Source: Atrichornis clamosus (taxonomy: Eukaryota; Chordata; Aves; Passeriformes; Menuridae). From it: DNA of 64,000 bases. The position numbers and the translations under genes are program-made. The notes beneath the pieces were generated by a model. It made no database searches. It was given only the letters and a program-made list of their open reading frames with translations, and was not told where the DNA came from. The stretch is taken from assembly GCA_013400975.1 (NCBI GenBank), contig WBMZ01012767.1:1-64000 (forward strand). The letters run 5' to 3'. This document shows, piece by piece, positions 1 to 11,689 of this stretch. The number at the start of each line of letters is the position of its first letter. Within the stretch, counting starts at the first letter, position 1.

Positions 1-52
1 GGGGGGCCGCGCCGTGCCCGCCGCCCGCTGCCCGCCCGCGGCGCCCGCGGCT

Positions 53-97
53 ATGCAGAGCGGCAAGAGGGGGCCCGGCGGCGGGGGCCGGGAAGAG
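53..97 (+). CDS. RNF220: RNF220 alternative first coding exon (short isoform)
   Basis: ATG at 53-55 opens 15 codons encoding a Gly/Arg-rich start (MQSGKRGPGGGGREE) that ends at a GT donor (98-99) in phase 0, which joins exactly to the next exon. The reading frame has no stop between position 2 and the ATG, so a longer upstream coding part cannot be excluded. Retaining the following 153-nt intron would hit TGA at 146-148. The long RNF220 isoform encodes about 276 residues before the shared part, and these are not here. I therefore read this as the first exon of an N-terminally truncated isoform. The start codon is inferred from the CpG island and the lack of any other in-frame ATG. Confidence 0.7.
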
Positions 98-250
98 GTG
101 GGTGCTGCGGTGGGGGGGAGGCCCGCGGATGGTGCGTTGTCCCGGTGATGCGCGGGGAGAGGGGTTAAGGCCGGGCCTTGTGTCCGGGCGGGAGGCGAGT
201 TGTTTATACCCGCGCCCTGACTCTTCTCCGCTCTTGTCTCCCCTCTGCAG
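98..250 (+). other. RNF220: RNF220 intron 1 (short, GC-rich)
   Basis: This 153-nt intron runs from the GT donor at 98-99 to the CTCTGCAG acceptor ending at 250. Its left end is G-rich (runs at 100-102 and 112-118). Confidence 0.8.
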
Positions 251-293
251 ACCTTCCTGCGGGTGCGAGCGAACCGGCAGACCCGGCTGAACG
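251..293 (+). CDS. RNF220: RNF220 exon 2 (RVRANRQTRLN segment)
   Basis: This 43-nt exon encodes TFLRVRANRQTRLN plus the first base of an Ala codon (residues 16-30 of the short form). It is flanked by ctctgcag and a strong gtgagt donor. The RVRANRQTRLN core followed by ARIGKMKRR in the next exon is diagnostic for RNF220. The basic, Arg-rich composition may help nuclear location (inference). Confidence 0.95.
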
Positions 294-625
294 GTGAGTC
301 CGGCCCCCGCCGCGCCTCCCTTTCCGGCGAAGTTCCCAGAGTTGGGCCGAGTTGTGTGACACCCCCACACCCCCTCCACGCAGACCGGGAGCCGCCACCA
401 GCCTCGTCGGGGCCTCGATGTGCCGGGGAGGCGCAGGAAGCGTGGGGGTGAAGCCTTCCCTGCTCACCCCGGGCTCCTTAGGGAAGCGGCTCCCACTGCC
501 GGGATCACCCCAGCTGGTAGAAAGCAGGCCCCGAAATCCGTGTTTTCAGTGTGGGGCCCTGCTGCTGAGCTTTCACAGCTCACGTGGCTGAATCTTGCAG
601 TAAACTTTTAAACCAGCAGCCTGAG

Positions 626-640
626 CGTCATCTGACGTCA
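626..640 (+). promoter_or_regulatory. CRE (TGACGTCA) with adjacent half-site
   Basis: TGACGTCA at 633-640 is the full 8-bp palindromic cAMP-response element bound by CREB/ATF. A second CGTCA half-site lies at 626-630, exactly 10 bp upstream. It is about 580 bp downstream of the internal ATG, at the edge of the CpG island. Binding is not shown. Confidence 0.45.
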
Positions 641-3600
641 TGGTTTGTTTTGTTTAGGTTTTTTTCTCTCAACCCCACAGATGCTAGTGCGTGACTTTGA
701 TTCTTGTGTCTCTGGGTGCTCCTAACAGCAAGTAAACAAGTATTTCTAGTGGAAAGTGGTTTGGTATTTTAAAAAAAAAAAATCAGAGGTCACTTTATTT
801 TAGAAAGAGGAATCCCATTTCTGTACTTTGGAATTGGAAAAAAAAAGCTGAAAGGAAACTTTTATTTTAATAGCTGAAGAAGTTGAAACTTTTCTGAGTT
901 CAGAGGTCAGAACTTACCACTTAAACAGTAACAGTGTTCTATCATCTGGTTTTGTATTGCTTGTAGCTAGTATAATATGTAACATTTAGTCAGAATTTAG
1001 TTGTTCAGGCTATCAGGAGTGTCATTAATCTCGATCTTCCTCATGTGATAGTTAAAGATAACGCCAGTGATGTGCTAATGGAGTTTATTTAGAAGAAGAT
1101 ATACTTGAACAAAATAACAAAAGGCTTTAGAGTGTGCCAATAGCAAAACAGTTTGCTTGAATTTGAAGTCCTCCAACTTTAGCTCAGTCTTAAGCAAATA
1201 GAAGCTACTGACCCAGATCTTTGGTAAGTTACGCATAGTTACACATTCAGAGCTAGCTTGGGGATTTTAAAACATCAACCAGAGGGCAAAAAAACTGTGA
1301 ACTCTTGAAAGTCTGTTAAGTCCTACAATAAAGAGATGAGTAGCCTTGCACCACTTACAGGTAGCTGCTGGCATGTGCTCCCTTCTTCACTCCAAGATGA
1401 GTGCAGTGAGCTGCCAGCACAGGCAGGCAGACACACAGACTTCAGATGGCTCAGATACACCGAGGTGCTGCTCTGTGGTGGCTTGTTTTGTCCGACAGGT
1501 CTCTGGAGTCAAGGATGTCAAACTGTTCCTTTATCACAGTTGGATAGCTAGGGCTAAGCTCCCACCTTCCACCCTATTTCAGGCCAACAATGTGCAGTCA
1601 CTTTATTTTAAATATTTTTTGAAAGTCTGAGCCAGACTTGTGAAATTCTTGGTGTTGTGGAGTCCTTCAGTATGAGTGGAAGCTCTTGATGAGAGCGTGC
1701 TCTGCTGAACTGGCTCAGTAGTGCTTTGTGCTTCTGGCTCTAACCTGAAGGAGGGCTGCAGCACAATCTGGGTAGACTGTGATCTAGGAACTCCTCTTGC
1801 CCCCTCTTGTTGGATATTCTTGTGAACCTGGGCTCAGCTAAAGCGGGGCTGGTAGTTTTGTACAGTATTTTCATTGTTTTTGCTGGACGTTTTACTCTTT
1901 TTGTATGGACCTTTTGGGGTTCAGTGAGCAAAACTAACAGCCATATTCCACATGAAATAACTTACATAATGCCCTAATAATGCTGGGGTTTCCTGTCCGT
2001 TCTCTTCTACACCCTGTGAGTATTAGGTCCAGATGTTAGGGAGCTGGATGCAGAAATTTAGCTGAAGTGCTTTGGGTCCCAGAGCAGGTCAGGTTAGATC
2101 AGAACTGGTTCATTCTGATCTTAGCTTTTTGTGACTGATTACTGCTGTTCCCAGAACGTACCTGTAGTGATGCCTGGTCCAGTCTGCATCCAGACAATGG
2201 TTGGGTGGGTTCTACTGCTCCTTTTTCTTCATGTATGTTTACATTTGTACTTCTGAACTCTTCCTGCTTTCTTATTTCTTGCTCCACATTTGTTTGCACT
2301 AAAATAACTTCGTGACATTTGTAAACCTTGCCACATTATTGTTGAAGAGTTATTTAAGCAGTATTGCTTCAGATGGAAAACACTGGAATGCTTTAGGAAA
2401 AGCACTTTATTTGTCTATATCTTGTGTTCTAATGAGCTTCTAATCAGTCATGTAACTTTAGTGAGAGTAGTTTCCTAATCCTGATTATTTTATATGAATA
2501 GAAGTTGTGTAGGACTTGTCCAAAGACAACTGGCTTTTTCTCTCATATTCTTATTGACACACTGCAGAAACTTAGGATATAGCAAATGCAGTCTGTCAAA
2601 GAAAAATCTATTTCATTTGTTCTTATTATGTTTTACGTGTACTTTTTAATATTGTTGTAACCAGTTTGTCTTGGTACCTCTGTCAAGCCTTTACCAGCTG
2701 AGTTCCAGAAACACTTATGGAAACTCCTCCCATAAAAGGGGGCCCACAGTGTTTGCTCTTCTCCCACATAGTCCTTGACCCAAATCTCAGCTGCCCAGGC
2801 TGCTTGTGCCTGAGCCTTGTTTGGACCTTGATGTTTTCCATCCTGTTGTTGTCGTTTGGGAATGCACGAAAGGAGTTAAGGGAAGAGAAGGTAGAGAGGG
2901 GAATGTCTTCTGTGAGCTGCTGTTGGCCTGACTGCAATATGATTAGATCCTGCTAGTTTCATGTTTTGCATGTACCTGATTGGCCAGAATTTTAATTCTG
3001 TAAGTCAAACCCATAACTTAAATTGAGCTGTAAGTAAGGCAAATGCATTTTCAAGCTCTGGAGCTGGAGGTTAATATTCTGTCTGTTAGGCTCTTGGTGG
3101 AGTGTTTGTATCCCAACTTCCCTGTCAGCTTCAGTGAGTTAATCCTGCTCCTCTCACCTGTGCTAAACTCACTTTCCAGAGGTTGTGTCCTTGTGAACCC
3201 CAGAATAAGAGGTGCTGATTCCTGATGAACCCATGTGACAAAGAAGGCATTTCCTTCATTTGCCTTATTTCCACTGTTGCCAAACTGGAAACTTTAAGCC
3301 ACTCTGTAAATTGGTGCTTGTGGAGTTTAGCAGTGCAGAGCAGGTTAGGTAGTAGTTCAAAATTAGAGGCACAGAATTATGGATTAGTGTATCAGAACAT
3401 GGATTCAGCAGGTTAATTAGGTGCCAACCTCAGAGAATAGTGTCACATTCAAGGTTGCTGAAAATCATCTGTGTGGAACTTTGGCCATGCAAATCTGAAA
3501 GCTGCACTGAGACCCCTTTGTGAATCTGGCCCTTAATATTCATTCTTGGGCAGATGCGCAGCAAATTGTACTCAAGGTCTGAAATAGATTCCTTCTTGAC

Positions 3601-5094
3601 CATCTGTTTTCTCACTTTTGCTTATTCTTGAGATGGCTTTTTGTGCTCTGCTGTTGCTGCCTTTTTTCCCTTGGATCAGATGCTCCAGATAAGTTGCTCA
3701 TCCACAGAAGCTTTTTGTGATAGGTCTAACAAAAGTGGGTATAACCACCCCTCTAGTAGATTTGCAGAGAGCAGGTGGTAGCTCTTGTGCTGCAGTATCT
3801 TTGATTCAAATTTAGGTATATTTGCAAAGTCAGCATTGTCAGGTGAGTTGTGAAGTAAGTCCTTACAAGTCTCCTTTTGCACCTCTCTGAGGAGCTGGTT
3901 CCAGGTTTGCTGGTGATCCCAAGCCTGTCTCTCCAAACAGACCGTGCAGTTTGTTGAACCACCCACCAACATGTGCTGTGCTTTTGTAGCTGGTGGGTGG
4001 GGGAGGAATAAAGCTGGATGATTTTCACTGGAAAGGAGACAAAAATGTTTCCACTTAATTTGATTGGCCTGCCATTGCAGGAGCTGCTAATGATGTCTGC
4101 ATAGGACTCAGGGGAGCACTCAAACTGGTGGAGGGAATCATAAGAGATATTGCTAGTAACTTAATCACGTCCTTTGATGCTGCGGTAGAGGTTGGTGCAG
4201 TGTCCACTGCTAGCTGCTGTGTAGGAACACTTCTGAGGTAATTAGTGCCCTGTCCTGAAGGTGAATTTTTGCCTGGGGAAGGGACTACCAGTGAGAACTA
4301 AAATCCATTAGCTTTTCTCACAGGAAGTTTTGCTGGGCTAGAGAGTAACATGATCTTCAGGCATTAATAAGGTTTAGCCTTGATGGGGAGAGCTCATTGT
4401 GAGGAAGGATCCTCAGTGTCTTCTGCCCATAAGGCAGCAGTGATGGGTTGGCTCCTTATCTCACACCTGTGGGAAGGCAGGGACCAGTGTGCCCTCAGCA
4501 GCAGAGGCTTTGTCAAGTGCAGTTTAGCTCCTTCTCTAGTGCAAGGATAGTCCCATATTAGGGAAGGGAAGAGCAATTCCCGTAGCCATCAGAGCTCCTA
4601 GGTTAAGTCAGTGACCATAACTGAGAACCCCAGCCCTTGAAGAGGTCCCAGTCCTTGCTCACCTTCACGTGCTGCTTTCTGATTTATCTGCTGTGGTGAC
4701 TTAAGCTCCCCATGTGCCTGATGGTTTCTTGTAGTCTGAAGGAGACCATGCACTTGCAGCAAGAGCAGTGTGTAGGGTAATGTACATCTGTTAAAAGTGA
4801 AGCCTCAGAGGTGCTCAAAGCCCTCTGATAGCCTAATAATAATTATTAATGCTAATAAAAATTAGTGAACTCCTCACCTCCTGGCAGAAGGTTGGAATAA
4901 TAACTATGAAGTCTTTGTTCAGTCGGAGGTAAGAATGGGTCAGCCTTGCAAAATCTCCTTCCCTGAGTTCTGTCCTCTTTGTACATCCAGTCCTCCACTG
5001 GCTGCATTTTTATCTTCCTGAATTAGGGGACGGAATGACTTTTTCTTTTTTTTTTCCCCTCTCCCATGCTCCTGCGACAGGAGCGAGGGGGAGA

Positions 5095-5165
5095 GGGATT
5101 AGTGAGCTAATTAGAAATGATCGCATCTATCAACACTAATTAGCAATCCTGTGGTCTCACTTGCG
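5095..5165. promoter_or_regulatory. Candidate enhancer with two CTAATTAG palindromes
   Basis: Two identical CTAATTAG palindromes (5107-5114 and 5136-5143) lie 29 bp apart start to start, in a block that also carries isolated CpGs. TAATTA is the core site of paired-like and LIM homeodomain factors. Conservation was not tested. Confidence 0.4.
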
Positions 5166-5539
5166 TGTTCTTTTGAGCTGCTCCCCTTCGGGACAGCGCC
5201 ACAATCAGCCCCTGCCTTTGGGGCCGCTCCGTCCCTGCCGCGCTGATTGGAAGCGATGGCCGGGCTGCGTGTGTCGGGCAGGGACAGCGCCGCTCCGGTG
5301 TGCTTTCCAGGCTGCTCCCTCTCCGCTCCTGCTGTCACCAGGGGCACCCTTGCCCTCCGTGGGCACAACGCTGCTGCTGCTAATGGCCACAGAATGAAAA
5401 TGGCAGGGGAATTTGTTTTCAACACCTTTCGTCCAGTGGCTTTTTCACTTGTGGCACCACAACTCAAAGGACTGCGTCTCTGTGGAGCTAAGTGAGCCAG
5501 GTTAGGGGCTGGCTGCTGGGTCTGGTGTAGAGCTGGAGC

Positions 5540-5830
5540 AGAGTGAGGTTCTGTTCCCGGCTCTGCAATAACATTTCGACAGCGCATCAGGTGCTTGTTC
5601 TGGAAAAATGGTCCCAAGAATTTATCAGACATAAAATAAGTTGTCTTCCTTTTGTCATTGCTACAATGCATGGACTGGAGGATGGCAGTAAAAAAAAGTC
5701 TAAAAAGTACTGATAAATTTGCCATGCAGAGATCTTTAACGGAATTGTTCAGCCGTGGGGAGTCCGACCAGAATAATTAAACTGCTTCTTCCCTACATTT
5801 CCATGTTTAAAAACATGATGAAGTGAGAGC
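5540..5830. promoter_or_regulatory. Candidate conserved noncoding element
   Basis: This AT-rich block has SOX-like ACAATG and CATTG words, GATAA words, TAATTAAA near 5775 and a perfect 7-bp inverted repeat CATGTTT/AAACATG at 5802-5817. Scattered CpGs are kept in CpG-poor surroundings. The minus-strand open frame across it (5111-5725) looks accidental. The call is by eye only. Confidence 0.35.
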
Positions 5831-6839
5831 AATGTGTGTCTGCGATCAGGACAGAGAAGGCTTTGTTTCCAGTCAGATGAGTGTTTGCTGGGGAATGCTC
5901 AAGTTGTGTCTGATTCCAGCCTCCTTCCCTATTTTGGGCTGGCTCTACAGAGCTAGTGAGGCAAGGAGAGAGCATCGTAAACTTACACGAAAGAGCCGTG
6001 CTGAAGGATATAGGTATGCACTAAACCAGAACTTCAGAAGTCTCTTGTGCACTGAAGTACAAACCAGAAAGAGCATGGCTTAACTCTGCCTAAAAGAGAG
6101 GGTTGTGTAGCTGTCAGTGTGGTGTACCCAACACAAGAGAGGATTGTGGAGCTTCAGCAAATTAAATTTAGACAAACGGTGAAAGCTGTGTGTGTTGCGA
6201 GTCTGTTGTTCAAAGTGCCAGATATCAAAAACATTCTTGTTTTGGTCTCAAGTTGCTCTTATTCTAGGAATGTCACGTTTACAGAATCCTTTCCATAATG
6301 TGAGGAGTGGAGATTTATTTTTCAGGGAGTTTTCCCACGTATCTATCTCAGTAAGGAAAAGCAATGCCCAGGGAATAATTTGACAGCTTTCTTAGTGCTG
6401 GAGCATCAGAGAGTACAGCAGATGACGAATACTCCTAGTTCTGGATTGTGGGAAAGTATATCCTAACCCAGAGAGTCGAGTCCAGGGAAGCCAACAAGAA
6501 AGTCTTGAAAGAGGCCTTTCTGATGTATGTTGATGTGTTCAGCTGAAACTTTATAATTCACTTGATGTGTGTGCTCTGAATTGATGCACTTTAGAAAACA
6601 GTTGACAGAAACTTTCCTGTGCGCTGGTCCTTCTCATCCTGGCATTCCAGCAGCTCTCTCTGACTTGTTGGCTGCAGGGAGCTGTTGATCCCACAGTGTT
6701 CAGGCATGAAGGCTTTCAGAGCATGCTGCAGTGCTCACGATGTCAGTAACGATTTCTGGCTAACACAGCTTTTTGGTGGTGTCATCTCTCATTATCACAT
6801 GGGCTTTCCTTGGGCTTTTTCTTGTCTCTCATTCAGAAT

Positions 6840-7080
6840 TTTGACCTTCCTTATTAATTAAACAGTGACTTTCCTGCAGCCAGTGATTGAGTTATTCAGT
6901 AATACCTGCCTAAAGCCATCATAATAAAAGACAGAAGTTCTTTTTAATGCAAATGATTTGGTTCCAGATGTTTTGATCACATTAAACGATGGCTCAAATT
7001 AACCAGATATTGGATTAAGCAACAGGCTACCTTGGCTGCTTTTTCTAATCATCGTGATTCCTAACATATTTGCTTCCCAG
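6840..7080. promoter_or_regulatory. Candidate enhancer with POU octamer and TTAATTAA
   Basis: The block holds TTAATTAA at 6854-6861 and a perfect octamer ATGCAAAT at 6947-6954, plus several TAAT and ATTA words up to about 7060. This composition is typical of vertebrate neural enhancers. Function is inferred, not shown. Confidence 0.4.
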
Positions 7081-7802
7081 AGCGTTCCCTCAAGAAGGCG
7101 GTGTAGCTCTCAGTTTTCATGAAATAGAAACAATAGAGAGCCAGGAGCTATCTAGCATGGGTGCTGTGTTTTTCACAGTGAAGATCTGTCCTTTCTGTAA
7201 ATGTTACCTGCTACTGAGATGGTGCTCTGACTTGTTTGTGGTGTTCTGGGAAGGAATTTTTCAGGGTGTGCAGGAGGTTCTGTGATCATGGAAGTGATTG
7301 TTAAATACCTTGTCCAAGGCTTTCAGGTGCTACATCATCCTTCTACATTCTGAGCAAGTTCTTGTATAGGGAAAAAATGTGTTAGTGGAAGGGCCTCGGA
7401 CTTAGAAGGCAAAATTCAAAACAGGATTCAGTGGCTTGATTGCTGAACTTTGAAGACAATTTCAGGCTTCCAACTGAAAGTATTTAACCAATTTAATAAC
7501 TTACCATGGGATGTGCAGTAGACATTCCCTCTCCGAGTTGTTAAATTGTGAATAGCTGCCTCTTTGAAATCAGGGAGTGCTCAGTTACAGGTTACAGATG
7601 TCTTATGAAAAGTGCCAAGTAACAGTGTCTGTGCTGTTTATAGAGATCAGAATAGGGAGTTGCAGTGGCATTTTCTGGTGTGAAATCTTACCATTTCTGC
7701 CAAAGGTTTATTGTTTGGAGCTGAGCAAATAAAGAGTGGATCTACAAACTTGACATGCCTTCCTTTTTTTGTTTGTTTTCTTTCCCTGGTTTCTCCATGC
7801 AG

Positions 7803-7924
7803 CTCGGATTGGGAAAATGAAACGGAGGAAGCAAGACGAAGGGCAGGTATGTCCCCTCTGCAGCCGACCTCTGTCAGGATCCGAGGAGGAGATGAGTAGG
7901 CATGTGGAACAATGCCTTGCAAAG
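7803..7924 (+). CDS. RNF220: RNF220 exon 3 (basic stretch and C2HC zinc finger)
   Basis: This 122-nt exon encodes residues 30-70 of the short form. It opens with RIGKMKRRKQ, a candidate nuclear localisation signal. It continues with a C-x2-C-x13-H-x3-C finger (C46, C49, H63, C67) in the CPLC...HVEQC stretch, resembling Rad18-type ubiquitin-binding zinc fingers. Metal binding and ubiquitin binding are inference. The acceptor is atgcag; the donor is gtagag after CLAK, leaving phase 0. Confidence 0.97.
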
Positions 7925-8912
7925 GTAGAGGCGCAGCAGGATCACCAGCTGCCATTCCCTTCTCCCTACTCCCAGCTTTGTCTGCAGTTGATCTAATGTG
8001 GGGCAAAAACTAACACTGCTGAGCTTGCAGGCAATGCTAACTGTCTCTGTAAGATCTGTAGTCATTTCTCTGTGTCTGGGAAGATGGATTCTTCTGCTGT
8101 GTTGCATTAGTAACTTTCTTACTTCATGCACCCTTTTGCTGTTACAGAAGTCTAAGTTGTAGATTGTAAAGGTGTAGCTATTGAAGTTTATGAAGCCTTT
8201 TGTAGGACTTCAAGCATCCTATGTAGCACAGGAAGAAGAGTTCTTTCTGATCTGTGCCTTTGACAACATTAGAATTATTGTTTGTTGGGTCCTTTTGTAA
8301 CAGACTGGGATTTGTAAAGGTTGCATGACCATCTTACTCCAGTGCATTTGAGCAGAATCGTTCTCTTGCTGTTCATCCCAAAGACAGCAAGGAAGAAGGA
8401 GAAACAAGCCCTGGGAGAGAGATAGTGTTGTGTCATAGGGCTTTCTGTTTATGTTTCTCAGGAAAAACCCTCAGTAGAGGACTTGTTGCCTCAAGGAGGA
8501 GTCTTGTGATCAGTATGTCCCAAAAATATGCTACAGGAGAACATTCCTGCTGGAGGTCGAAGGAGTCTGTGATATTGTGTTCCTCCATGAGAGAGGAATT
8601 GTGCATGCAAGGCAGGGGAATGCATGTTGAAATGAACACCAGCATTGTTGTAGGGACCAGACCATAAATTTCCATGTATAAAAATTATGAACTTTGCAAC
8701 TTGTGATTTTAAGGTTGTCAAGTTCTTCCAGCACCTGTGCACTTCTAGTTTAGGTCAGTAGGAGCAGGAGTGGGACTAGATGCTGCTGTACTCTCTATAC
8801 TTAGCAGTCCTGGGAACAGTCCACCTTTTCTTCTCCATCCCACCATGAGTTATTAACCCCAAAGAACTATTTCGTGCATCTCAACACTCTGCCCCTGCTT
8901 TACCCTGTGCAG
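7925..8912 (+). other. RNF220: RNF220 intron 3
   Basis: This 988-nt intron has donor GTAGAG and acceptor CCCTGTGCAG. I see nothing notable in it. Confidence 0.92.
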
Positions 8913-9045
8913 AGAGAAGGTTCATGCATGACTGAGGATGACTCTGTGGACATCGAGAACGAGAACGGCAACCGCTTTGAAGAGTACGAGTGGTGCGGGC
9001 AGAAGAGGATACGGGCTACTACGCTCCTGGAGGGAGGATTTCGAG
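8913..9045 (+). CDS. RNF220: RNF220 exon 4
   Basis: This 133-nt exon encodes residues 71-115 (REGSCMTEDD through FEEYEWCGQKRIRATTLL to GGFRG). It is strongly acidic at first, then has the EYEWCGQKRIRATTLLEGG motif characteristic of RNF220. It ends in phase 1 before gtgcgc. No enzymatic motif is visible; this part of the family is thought to contact partners. Confidence 0.97.
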
Positions 9046-11689
9046 GTGCGCCAGTGTTTTGGGGGCACTTGTAAATCATTCTGCTGTGGAAGTTGATCAT
9101 TAACTATCTTTAAAGGGAGGGACATGGGGATTTCCCTTTCAGAAAAGGTGGAACCATCAACCTTTGCCAGGGTGTAAAGTGATTTCAGTTTTTTGTCTCT
9201 CCTGAGTGATGACGGTCAAAATTTGAACAAAGCATGGTGTTATTTCTCAAGAAACTTGGCTGAAGAGGGAATGAGTAGGAATGGGTAGATCATTTGGGGG
9301 AAATAGCGTTTTATATCTTACACATAGTAAGAAATACATGGAAATATGTGAAGAGAGGGAAATAGAAATGAAATTGTAAAAATTCCCAGCCTGGAGTGAC
9401 GAAAGCTGGTGTATCAGCCTCTGGTGATGTATTGGAGGTGACCGCTAAGTCGCTTTAGCACCTGCATAAAATATTAAAGGGCCAGTTGTGCATTTATCAC
9501 TCCATCCCTTTTAAGGTTGATAAATGAGAATCCAGGAACCTGCTCTCCACCTCCAGCACTGCAAGCCCTTAGGGCTCTCAGACAAACACATTTTATTTTT
9601 CCTCCTTCTTTTGCTCCTTCCCCAGTGACGGGGAAATCAGTTACCAAGGAGAGAGTGAGTTATGGCAAAATTTGACCTCTCGTGAGCTTTATTGGTGAAT
9701 GTAATTTTAGCTAGAAACCTGGCCCCTTTCTTACATTCAGCCCTTTGGCCTCAAAGAGGAGGATTTACTAAACTGTTCGTTGGCATGAACCTCAGGCACT
9801 CACAAGAGTCTCTCGCAAGCAATCCACGTAGCGCATGCTTAATGAGAGGAGGAATGCTGGCTCCCTTCGTTCAATAAAGAGGATGGGATGTGATCTCTTC
9901 CTATATCAGCTTGGATTTTAATTTAAAGTATCTCAGGGGGAAAGGCTACTGCATAAGAGAGTTGGACTTAAAAGCCAGCCGTGTGCTCAGCTAAAACCAG
10001 GCACTCCTGATCTGCTCTTGCCTTCCTCTGAAATTAAATTGTAGCTGGATTATAGCAGAGCAGATGATCAGGAGCACAGAGTTGAAGGAGCCGCTTCTTT
10101 GGGCTTTAAAGGATACCCAGTGAAGCTCATGCTGTTGCATCCTGTGTCAGTAGCCTAACTTTTTTGTGACTGCGTGGAGAGTTGTATCTGTACATGATTC
10201 CAGGTAGCGGCCTGATGAGATCGTACTGGATCTTCGACTATGTTTATGTAGTCTAGACACTGAAATCCATAGTGGGGAAACATGAGATGTCTGTGGGCCT
10301 CTATTCTTGTCACTGCTAGTCCTCATTAGAAAAAGCTGTTCAGTTCATTTTTTCCCTTTTTTGTGCATGAGTAGTTTCTTCCTTCTCCCCCTCTGAACAC
10401 CTGCGTTTGAGGAGAGCACAATCTTCCACTTCCTTTGGACATTGTTCTGTCTTTACTTGGTTAATGTTCCCAGTTGTTTTTGAGTTAACCCACTGAAAGC
10501 CTGAACCTTCCATATTCCTTCAGTCATATGAAGACCCTCTTTCAAATAAGGCTTCAGGTAAACAAAATGTGTGTAATTGTGAGGTTAGGCTGAGTAAATG
10601 TAAAGTATTTGCTCTCTGTTGCATTTTCTTCACTGTTTTAAGAAATTCTCAAGTGCTTTTGTTTGTGTTATGTAGCTCACCTGCTTCTGTCCACTAGAAG
10701 TTGGAAAAGTTCTAGCATCAGTCATCTGCCAGATGGCTACACACAGGTGAACAGACACTTCTGTAGTTCATACTTAGAGATGGCCTTGCCTCCATCAGGA
10801 AGTATAGGGTCTGTCTCTTCTTTCCTGTTTGAGACCTTCATGACACCCTCAGAAGTTGCAGGGACAGATCAAGGAAAAGACTGGAAGACCGGGAGAAAAG
10901 TAGAGCACAACTACATGCAGTTCTAAAACCCTCCATAATCACCCTGATGAGAAGGCTTTTGCTTTAGATTCCTTCCCTTTGTAGTGCTGGATGAAAGGTG
11001 TCTGTAGATCAGCTCACAAGCACAGGAACATCCCTGTAGCATTTGTAGCAAGAAACATTCTCCCTATGCAGCTTTCTGTGGCAGAGCCACTGCTGCAGAA
11101 TGGACTCCTGACACCTGAGTGGCTGGCAGGTCCCTAGTACCTGGCCTTTCTCCTCTGGAGCACACCTCTGCTGGCAGCTGGACTCAACAGCTGCCATGCT
11201 TCTCTAGAGAAACATCCTCTTCCCTGGAAAAGGGAACTTTTTACTACCAACTTTCTATCTAGTATTTGGATAACCAGACAATATATGCAGGGTACCTACC
11301 AACACTGCACAAGAAGTTGTAAAATTTGGAAAGCCAAAGCAAACCTGGAGTGATCTCGCATGGCTGGCTTATTGCATTTATTTTTAGTCAAGTTACACTT
11401 TTTCATGCTCTCTTTTGTGAGCTCTCCTATTGTCTCTCACTGCTGGCATTCACAGATCCCCATCACTCAGCACTGCTATGTGCACTCTCAGGTAACCTTA
11501 AGGTGACTGTCTTTCTTCTTTCTCTGCCAGTGTTGGCTCTTGCCAGACAGAATTCTTAATTTACAGCCTCGAAGCACAGCACAACGTTTTGTAGATGCTT
11601 TCTAATGCTTAAAACTGCTTTGTCTGGAGTTGGCAAGGCCCTCGTTAACCCCTGTCACCTGAGGCTTTGCATTTGGCTCTGTTCCCTTT

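Larger units (their letters stand above)
1..470 (+). promoter_or_regulatory. RNF220: CpG island, probable internal RNF220 promoter
   Basis: The first roughly 330 bases are extremely GC- and CpG-rich, with Sp1-like CCCGCCC words at 31-37, grading to ordinary composition by about 470. No TATA box is visible. The island surrounds exon 1 (ATG at 53), as expected for a CpG-island promoter. The start site cannot be placed and the island may extend left of the window. Confidence 0.7.
294..7802 (+). other. RNF220: RNF220 intron 2
   Basis: This 7.5-kb intron has a GTGAGT donor at 294 and an acceptor ending in ATGCAG at 7802. It contains a CRE near the CpG island (633-640) and enhancer-like blocks at 5095-5165, 5540-5830 and 6840-7080, listed separately. 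The interval 700-5000 shows nothing I can support beyond chance ORFs and an AT-rich patch at about 4830-4870. Confidence 0.9.

Noticed and set aside
298..400. Possible alternative exon after a CCACGCAG acceptor-like site near 382
   Set aside because: There is no in-phase coding match to RNF220; it is ordinary GC-rich intron at the CpG island edge.
5111..5725. 204-codon open frame on the minus strand
   Set aside because: It crosses an enhancer-like noncoding block, has no family resemblance or splice context, and its composition follows the local GC swings.
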